Assembly (NCBI RefSeq): GCF_024758005.1
Contig: NZ_CP103288.1
Coordinates: 2,480,001 to 2,544,000, forward strand
Reading direction: 5' to 3'
DNA: 64,000 nucleotides
Source of the DNA: Pseudarthrobacter sp. NS4
GTDB taxonomy: Bacteria > Actinomycetota > Actinomycetes > Actinomycetales > Micrococcaceae
Made by a program: the position numbers and the translations under genes. Positions 56,417 through 64,000 of the stretch are shown here, in pieces. The notes under the pieces are model-generated. The model saw nothing but the letters and a program-made list of their open reading frames with translations, did not search any database and was not told the origin of the DNA. The stretch's first letter is position 1, and every line of letters starts with the position of its first letter.

Positions 56417-57337
56417 TCACAGCGGCGGCAGCTCAGCCGCAAGCCAAGTGAGTGATTCGGAGACACCGGCTTCAAGCTTGATGGTGGCCTTGTCGTCCCC
56501 ACGGGTGACTCCCCTGTTGATGATGACAACGGGCTTGCCGTCCTTCGCGGCATGGCGCACGAAGCGCAATCCGCTCATAACGGTCAGCGATGAACCGGCC
56601 ACCACCAAGGCGGCGGCTTCGTCAACCATGGCATAGGACCTCTCCACCCTGTCCTTTGGCACGTTTTCGCCGAAGTACACGAAATCCGGCTTCAGGGTGC
56701 CGCCGCAGGCCGGGCAAACGGCAACAACAAAGGTGGCGATCAGAACCTTGTCCTCCACGGTGGAATCAGCATCAGGCGCCATTTCCACCAGCCCAGTCTC
56801 CTCCGCCCGTTTCAGGAAATCCGGGTTCAGCTCCTCCAGCATTCCGGCCAGCAGACGGCGAGAGTAGGTACGGCCGCAGCCGAGGCAGATCACCTGGTCA
56901 TACCTGCCGTGGAGATCGATGACCTTGCGGCTTCCCGCATCCTCGTGCAGGCGGTCCACGTTCTGCGTTATCAACCCTGTGAGATAACCCCGCCGTTCGA
57001 GTTCAGCGGCTGCGTAGTGTCCCTGGTTGGGGTCAGCATGGCGGAGGTGGGACCAGCCAATATGGTTTCTGGCCCAATAGCGCTGCCGGTTTGCGGCGTC
57101 CCGGACGAACTCCTGGTAAGTCATGGGCGTCCGCGGGGGCGAACCCGGGCCACGGTAATCCGGGATGCCCGAATCGGTGCTGAGTCCCGCACCGGTCAGA
57201 AGGGCGAAAGGGGCCCCGGCCAAAGTGTCCCGAATTCTGGCCAGGGCCTCAAGGTCGCGGTTGGAAGGATGCGCCCGGGGCGTGGGCGGCATGCTGGCAA
57301 ACCCTGTCAGGCCTACCCCGTGCCGCTGCCCTTCCAT
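56417..57337 (-). CDS. Sir2-family NAD-dependent protein deacylase
   Basis: 306-residue sirtuin. The NAD site GAGLSTDSGIPDYRGPGSP, the catalytic QNVDRLH and DLHGR, and the zinc ribbon ICLGCG...CPACGG are intact; FVYFGENVPKDRVE follows. It belongs to the longer class II-like bacterial sirtuins. It removes acyl groups from lysines using NAD. It lies 6 nt after the peroxiredoxin gene, so it is likely co-transcribed. Confidence 0.92.
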   Translation of the reverse strand: MEGQRHGVGLTGFASMPPTPRAHPSNRDLEALARIRDTLAGAPFALLTGAGLSTDSGIPDYRGPGSPPRTPMTYQEFVRDAANRQRYWARNHIGWSHLRHADPNQGHYAAAELERRGYLTGLITQNVDRLHEDAGSRKVIDLHGRYDQVICLGCGRTYSRRLLAGMLEELNPDFLKRAEETGLVEMAPDADSTVEDKVLIATFVVAVCPACGGTLKPDFVYFGENVPKDRVERSYAMVDEAAALVVAGSSLTVMSGLRFVRHAAKDGKPVVIINRGVTRGDDKATIKLEAGVSESLTWLAAELPPL

Positions 57338-57343
57338 GGCACG

Positions 57344-57838
57344 TCAGCCCTGCTCCAGGCCGGCAATTGCGGCGCGGTATTCCTGAAAGTCCCTGGCCTG
57401 GCCCCGCGGATTTACTACCTTGTAACGAACCTGCCCGGTGGCATCGATGATGAACGTCCCGCGCTTGGCCATTCCGGTATCCGGATCGAAAACACCATAC
57501 GCGCTGGCTGCGGCCCCGTGGGGCCAGAAGTCCGACAGCAAATCGAAACTGTACCCTTCCTGCACCGCATAGGCACGGAGGCTGAACTTGCTGTCAACGG
57601 AAACGGCCAGCACCGTGGCGCTTGCGTCCTCGAACACAGCCAGGTTGTCCCGTATCTCGCAGAGTTCCCCGGTGCAGATGCCGGAGAAGGCAAATGGATA
57701 AAACACCAGGACAACGTTCTGGCCCCGGAATGAGGACAACCGGACCGGCTCGCCAAACTGGTTGGGGAGTTCAAAGTCAGGTGCTGTTTCGCCTACTTCG
57801 GGGACATGAACGGAGGCAGCGGCAAGCGCTGCCGTCAC
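57344..57838 (-). CDS. AhpE-like peroxiredoxin
   Basis: 164-residue thioredoxin-fold peroxidase. The peroxidatic Cys is in FYPFAFSGICTGELCEIRD, with a second Cys four residues on. The arrangement matches AhpE-type peroxiredoxins of mycobacteria, which use mycothiol or mycoredoxin for recycling. Its start overlaps the end of the DUF3052 gene by 4 nt, indicating coupling. Confidence 0.9.
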   Translation of the reverse strand: MTAALAAASVHVPEVGETAPDFELPNQFGEPVRLSSFRGQNVVLVFYPFAFSGICTGELCEIRDNLAVFEDASATVLAVSVDSKFSLRAYAVQEGYSFDLLSDFWPHGAAASAYGVFDPDTGMAKRGTFIIDATGQVRYKVVNPRGQARDFQEYRAAIAGLEQG

Positions 57839-58254
57839 TTGTTCTTCCTGCTCACCAGCCGGGCAGCGCTCCAGTCCTTGGAGACGCCGGCTGATGTGGT
57901 GACGTGCAGTCCGGCCGTGGGTGCAGCCTCCTGGATATCGGCCGGTGAGACGTACCCGGCCCTTCCGGACTTCGGGGTGAGGACCCAGACGACGCCGTTT
58001 TCACTCAGGGTTGTCAGCGAGTCCATCAGGCTGTCCACCAGGTCGCCATCGCCGTCGCGCCACCAAAGGATCACGGCGTCCGCAACGTCATGGTCGTCCT
58101 CATCCAGCAGCTCTGAACCGGTGAGGTCCTCAATATCGTCACGCAAGTCGAAATCGACATCGTCGTCGTAACCGAACTCCTGAATCAGATCCCCGTTCTT
58201 GAAACCCAATTTTTCCGCCACATTTACCGAAGTGGCGGCGTCGGCCTCGCTCAC
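57835..58254 (-). CDS. DUF3052 family protein
   Basis: 139 residues from the GTG at 58254, chosen because GGAGG lies 5 nt upstream; it gives the N-terminus SEADAATSVNVAEKLGFKNGD. The frame extends to 58317 but without a ribosome site. It is a compact acidic protein (YDDDVDFDLRDDIEDLTGSELLDEDDHD) with no catalytic motif. DUF3052 genes commonly stand divergent from aceE in actinobacteria, as here. Function unknown. Confidence 0.88.
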   Translation of the reverse strand: MSEADAATSVNVAEKLGFKNGDLIQEFGYDDDVDFDLRDDIEDLTGSELLDEDDHDVADAVILWWRDGDGDLVDSLMDSLTTLSENGVVWVLTPKSGRAGYVSPADIQEAAPTAGLHVTTSAGVSKDWSAARLVSRKNK

Positions 58255-58680
58255 GTGTTCCTCCAATGCCTCATACATGCGTTGCGCATAGTGATTTCCA
58301 TTACTCCCAGCCAACACCCTTTGTGCCTGCGCTTCAAGCTGCCGCCCCCATGGAACGGCATATTCTGCGTCACATCGGGTGAGGCCAGCCCGCTTCGCAG
58401 CGGCTTTTCGTCACACAACCAGTATGACTGCGAAATACAACTGAGGTGCCCACGGTGCGGCTACGCATCGTCTTGTTGTGAGGGCTAGAGTGGCTGGTGA
58501 CAACTATGCCTGCGGGACAACAACCTTGTAACTCCATGCAGACATAGGAGCGCTAGGACCCTGCCCGGCACACATGCCCGGGCTGTTGTAACCGATACGT
58601 CGCACACGGCGTATATACGCCGGGCAGTCACCCTGCCTGGCCTGAGTGCGCCGATTCATGCGCGCAAAGAGAGGTTGGAC
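58255..58680 (+). promoter_or_regulatory. Intergenic region and aceE leader
   Basis: 426 bases between the DUF3052 start and aceE. No gene is supported. A perfect 16-nt palindrome, CGGCGTATATACGCCG, lies at 58607-58622, about 58 nt before the aceE start. CTGCCCGGC (58561-58569) is repeated inverted as GCCGGGCAG (58619-58627), so two alternative stem structures share bases. These could be an operator or a leader switch. Promoter boxes are not clear. Confidence 0.5.
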
Positions 58681-61422
<2,742 letters not shown>

Positions 61423-61508
61423 CAACCTGTCCCGGAATTTGTCCGGTCACGGATCTCGAAAGCATTTCGAGGGCGGATCCGGATAAATTTTCGAAAAGCA
61501 GCATCAGC

Positions 61509-61544
61509 GACGGCGGCTCCCTCCGAAAGGTGGGGGCCGCCGTC
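61509..61544 (+). terminator. Terminator after aceE
   Basis: GACGGCGGC (61509-61517) pairs with GCCGCCGTC (61536-61544), extended inward by TCCC/GGGG, and is followed by GTTTATT. Confidence 0.7.
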
Positions 61545-61587
61545 GTTTATTCCAAGGAGCCTTGGTTGTGACGCAGGACAAGGCGGA

Positions 61588-61604
61588 TTGTAGCCTTTGC
61601 ACAA
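61588..61604. promoter_or_regulatory. Candidate FasR site upstream of fasR-like gene
   Basis: TTGTAGCCTTTGCACAA has the same layout (TTGTAG-N-CTT-N4-ACAA, 17 nt) as the site at 62890 in front of fabD. It lies 37 nt before the regulator start, which suggests autoregulation. Confidence 0.5.
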
Positions 61605-61640
61605 ATGGAGGTTGGAGGGCGCTGCCCGTATGCTCAAAGA

Positions 61641-62885
61641 ATGCCAGCACCAGCCACCCCGTCCGCGAAGCGCAATCCGACCCAGACCAGGGTTACTCCG
61701 GAGAAGTCCGAAACCCTCAAGAAGCTGCGCGCAAATGTGGGACAGCTCTCCACCACCACCATGCGTGAGCTGGAAAAGAACCTCCCCTGGTACAGCCGGC
61801 TCAGCTCCGATGAACGGTCAGCCCTTGGCATGGTGGCGCAGAACGGAATTGCAGCATTCGTCACCTGGTACGAGAGGCCGAGCTCGCCGTCCTGGATACT
61901 GACGGACGTCTTCGGCACCGCACCCACCGAACTGACCCGCTCGATCAGCCTGCAGAAAGCCCTGCAGCTCATCCGGATCGTGGTGGAGGTTGTCGAGGAC
62001 CAGGTCCCCGTTATCGCGCCGGAAGCCGACCAGCCGTCGCTTCGGGAAGCTGTCCTGCGGTATTCGCGGGAGGTGGCGTTCGCCGCTGCCGATGTTTATG
62101 CGCGCGCCGCAGAATCCCGCGGTTCCTGGGACACGCGCCTTGAGGCACTGATCGTGGATGCCATACTCCGCGGCGAAAACACCGACGCCCTCCGCTCCAG
62201 GATCGCTGCGCTCGGCTGGAAAGCACAGGAACGGTTCACGGTCATGGTGGGCAATTCGCCCTCCGAGCCCAGCGCCAGCTATGTCAGCGAGCTCCGCCGG
62301 ATGGCCGGACGCTATGCGGAAGACGCGCTCGTGGGCATCCAGGGTGACCGGCTGATCCTTATTCTCGGAGGGCTCCAGGACCGGGAAACAGCCTATGTGA
62401 AGCTCAGCGAAATGTTTGCGCCAGGGCCCGTAGTGTACGGCCCCGAGGCAGGCTCCCTGCTGGAGGCCAGCGGATCGGCGCAGTCTGCCTTCGCGGGCCT
62501 CACCGCGGCCAAGGCGTGGCCCTCCGCTCCGCGGCCCGTGGCCGCCGACGACCTGCTCCCGGAGCGTGTCATCTCCGGGGACGATGCCGCCCGCCGCTCC
62601 CTGGTCAAGAACATCTACCGCCCCCTCCTGGCGGCCTCCAACGGCCTGGTGGAGACCCTTGGCACCTACCTCGAACTGGGTCACTCGCTCGAGGCCACAG
62701 CCCGGGAACTCTTCGTCCATGCCAACACTGTCCGCTACCGGTTGAAGCGGGTCTGCGACGTCACGGGCTGGGATCCGCTCCTCCCCCGGGAGGCGTTCGT
62801 CCTGCAGGCAGCGCTCGTTGTGGGCCGCCTTTCCGCCCCTCCCAAAGCCGCCACGGAGCGTCAACCGTCGCGGAATCAGTCCTGA
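61641..62885 (+). CDS. fasR: PucR-family helix-turn-helix regulator (FasR-like)
   Basis: 414 residues from the ATG at 61641. The N-terminal third is a helical domain (LRANVGQLSTTTMRELEKNLPWYSRLSSDERSALG) and the centre a GGDEF-like CdaR region. The C-terminal PucR HTH reads GTYLELGHSLEATARELFVHANTVRYRLKRVCDVTGWDP. In Streptomyces a regulator of this type, FasR, lies directly upstream of fabD and activates the fatty acid operon. The same arrangement here supports the name. Confidence 0.88.
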   Translation: MPAPATPSAKRNPTQTRVTPEKSETLKKLRANVGQLSTTTMRELEKNLPWYSRLSSDERSALGMVAQNGIAAFVTWYERPSSPSWILTDVFGTAPTELTRSISLQKALQLIRIVVEVVEDQVPVIAPEADQPSLREAVLRYSREVAFAAADVYARAAESRGSWDTRLEALIVDAILRGENTDALRSRIAALGWKAQERFTVMVGNSPSEPSASYVSELRRMAGRYAEDALVGIQGDRLILILGGLQDRETAYVKLSEMFAPGPVVYGPEAGSLLEASGSAQSAFAGLTAAKAWPSAPRPVAADDLLPERVISGDDAARRSLVKNIYRPLLAASNGLVETLGTYLELGHSLEATARELFVHANTVRYRLKRVCDVTGWDPLLPREAFVLQAALVVGRLSAPPKAATERQPSRNQS

Positions 62886-62889
62886 GGCG

Positions 62890-62906
62890 TTGTAGACTTC
62901 CTACAA
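62890..62906. promoter_or_regulatory. Candidate FasR operator in the fabD promoter
   Basis: TTGTAG-ACTTC-CTACAA, perfect inverted repeat (7-5-7 when the flanking G and C are included), 67 nt before fabD. The matching layout upstream of the adjacent regulator gene supports a shared binding site. Confidence 0.6.
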
Positions 62907-62973
62907 CCTGACCCCGTGAGCTTGGTGCGGACAAACACCGCTGGATCACACAGTAATTTGGAAAGCTGGATAC

Positions 62974-63903
62974 GTGCTTGCAATAGTCTGCCCTGGACAG
63001 GGCTCACAAACCCCGGGTTTTCTGGCCCCTTGGCTGGAACTGCCCCCGGTGGCAGGCCAACTGGCCTCCCTGAGCGACATCGCCGGGATTGACCTGATCG
63101 CCCACGGAACCACCTCCGATGAGGAAACCATCAAGGACACTGCCGTAGCGCAGCCCCTGATCGTTGCCGCCGGGCTCGTCGCCGCGGCTTCCCTCTTCGA
63201 CGTCGAACTCAACTCCCTGCCGGTGATCCTGGCCGGCCACTCTGTCGGTGAAATCACCGCCTCCGCCCTTGCCGGCGTCCTGACCGAGCAGGAGGCCATG
63301 ACGTTCGTCCGCGAACGTGCCAACAGCATGGCAGCCGCTGCCTCCGCCACGCCCACCGGCATGAGCGCCGTGGTTGGCGGCGACCCGGCCGAAGTCCTTG
63401 CAGCCATCGAAGCGTCCGGCGCTACGCCCGCAAACGTCAACGGAGCGGGGCAGACCGTGGCTGCCGGAACCTTCGATCAGCTGAAAGCCCTCGCCGACAA
63501 CCCGCCCGCAAAAGCACGGGTTATCCCGCTCAAGGTTGCCGGCGCCTTCCACACCTCCCACATGTCCCCCGCAGTCAGCGCCCTAAAGGCACTTGAGCCG
63601 CAGCTGAAGCCGCAGGCCCCTGCCGTTCCCCTGCTGTCCAACCACGACGGCGGCGAAGTCACCGACGGCCCTGCCGCCGTCGGCAGCCTGATTGCCCAGG
63701 TGTCCCGCCCGGTCCGCTGGGACCTGTGCATGGAAACCATGGTCCAGCGCGGCGTCACCGGCGTCATTGAACTCGCTCCCGCGGGTACCCTCGCAGGCCT
63801 GGCAAAGCGCGGCATGCCAGGCGTCAAGACCGTCGCAGTGAAGACCCCCGATGATCTGTCCGCCGCCCTGGCGCTCTTCGCAGAACTGGAGGGCAACGCA
63901 TGA
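62974..63903 (+). CDS. fabD: Malonyl-CoA:ACP transacylase
   Basis: 309-residue transacylase that loads malonyl groups onto ACP for fatty acid synthesis. CPGQGSQTPGF is at the N-terminus. The active Ser90 is in GHSVGE, with the catalytic His in GAFHTSHMSPA and substrate-binding Arg in VRERANSM. GTG start. The stop overlaps the fabH start (ATGA). First gene of the fabD-fabH operon. Confidence 0.96.
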   Translation: MLAIVCPGQGSQTPGFLAPWLELPPVAGQLASLSDIAGIDLIAHGTTSDEETIKDTAVAQPLIVAAGLVAAASLFDVELNSLPVILAGHSVGEITASALAGVLTEQEAMTFVRERANSMAAAASATPTGMSAVVGGDPAEVLAAIEASGATPANVNGAGQTVAAGTFDQLKALADNPPAKARVIPLKVAGAFHTSHMSPAVSALKALEPQLKPQAPAVPLLSNHDGGEVTDGPAAVGSLIAQVSRPVRWDLCMETMVQRGVTGVIELAPAGTLAGLAKRGMPGVKTVAVKTPDDLSAALALFAELEGNA

Positions 63904-64000
63904 GCGTTCCCACACTGAAACAGGCTCCCCTCCAGGAGCACACCCGGATCCTCGGACTGGGCGCGTACCGGCCGGACGTCATCGTCACGAACGAGGACGT
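63900..64000 (+). CDS. fabH: 3-oxoacyl-ACP synthase III (3' truncated by window)
   Basis: Only about 33 residues are present. RILGLGAYRPDVIVTNEDV is the typical N-terminal strand-loop of FabH (G-x-Y-x-P then TNxD). Its ATG lies within the fabD stop region (ATGA overlap), which implies translational coupling. Identification rests on this segment and on gene order. Confidence 0.85.
   Translation, partial: MSVPTLKQAPLQEHTRILGLGAYRPDVIVTNED

Overview
The window is high-GC chromosomal DNA from an actinobacterium. Gene content and protein style point to Micrococcaceae, close to Arthrobacter/Pseudarthrobacter. Supporting signs are a T-box leader on ileS, a homodimeric pyruvate dehydrogenase E1, a clpX/clpP2/clpP1/tig block, a PucR-type regulator in front of fabD, a mycothiol-system DsbA-like protein, and an MptB-like mannosyltransferase. 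I saw no rRNA, CRISPR array, intact insertion sequence, prophage or integrase. Genus placement is inference from protein recognition, not from a search.

Layout. 1-1060: 3' end of a VKOR gene and a small secreted protein. 1113-7040 (minus): ndk, a DUF4233 protein, folC and ileS, with the ileS T-box leader. 7090-11585: a frameshifted endonuclease/exonuclease/phosphatase gene, an SDR oxidoreductase, valS. 11942-17033 (minus): DsbA-like, clpX, clpP2, clpP1, tig. 17116-20040: tRNA-Pro, tRNA-Gly, nei, rpiB and a membrane protein. 20202-26368: pepN, OsmC, a short MscS channel with truncated haemoglobin, a hypothetical gene and tesB. 26460-29743: ettA, a lipoprotein, an ssb paralogue, tRNA-Arg.

30280-40574 is a sugar-catabolic region. 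A ROK regulator is divergent from xylA-xylB, with an operator over the xyl -10 box. Next comes a divergent LacI-controlled set: Gfo/Idh/MocA oxidoreductase, DUF993 aldolase-like protein and sugar-phosphate isomerase/epimerase on one side, and the LacI regulator with an alpha/beta hydrolase on the other. An aldose-1-epimerase-type gene with its own LacI-type palindrome follows. This is the best candidate for an undescribed pathway.

40736-53132: an alkD-like pseudogene, mptB-like, orn, tRNA-His, def, an anchored HNH nuclease, a long-form gap gene, tspO-like, rnpB, yaaA, a zinc-ribbon-family coiled coil, a Nif3-like protein, msrA and cysK-cysE. 53238-58254: gnd divergent from a FadR/GntR regulator, a DUF6504 protein, tRNA-Val, a sirtuin, a peroxiredoxin and a DUF3052 protein. 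58681-64000: aceE, then a fasR-like regulator and fabD-fabH, the start of the fatty-acid synthesis operon. A 17-nt motif with the same architecture lies before both fasR-like and fabD, suggesting joint control.
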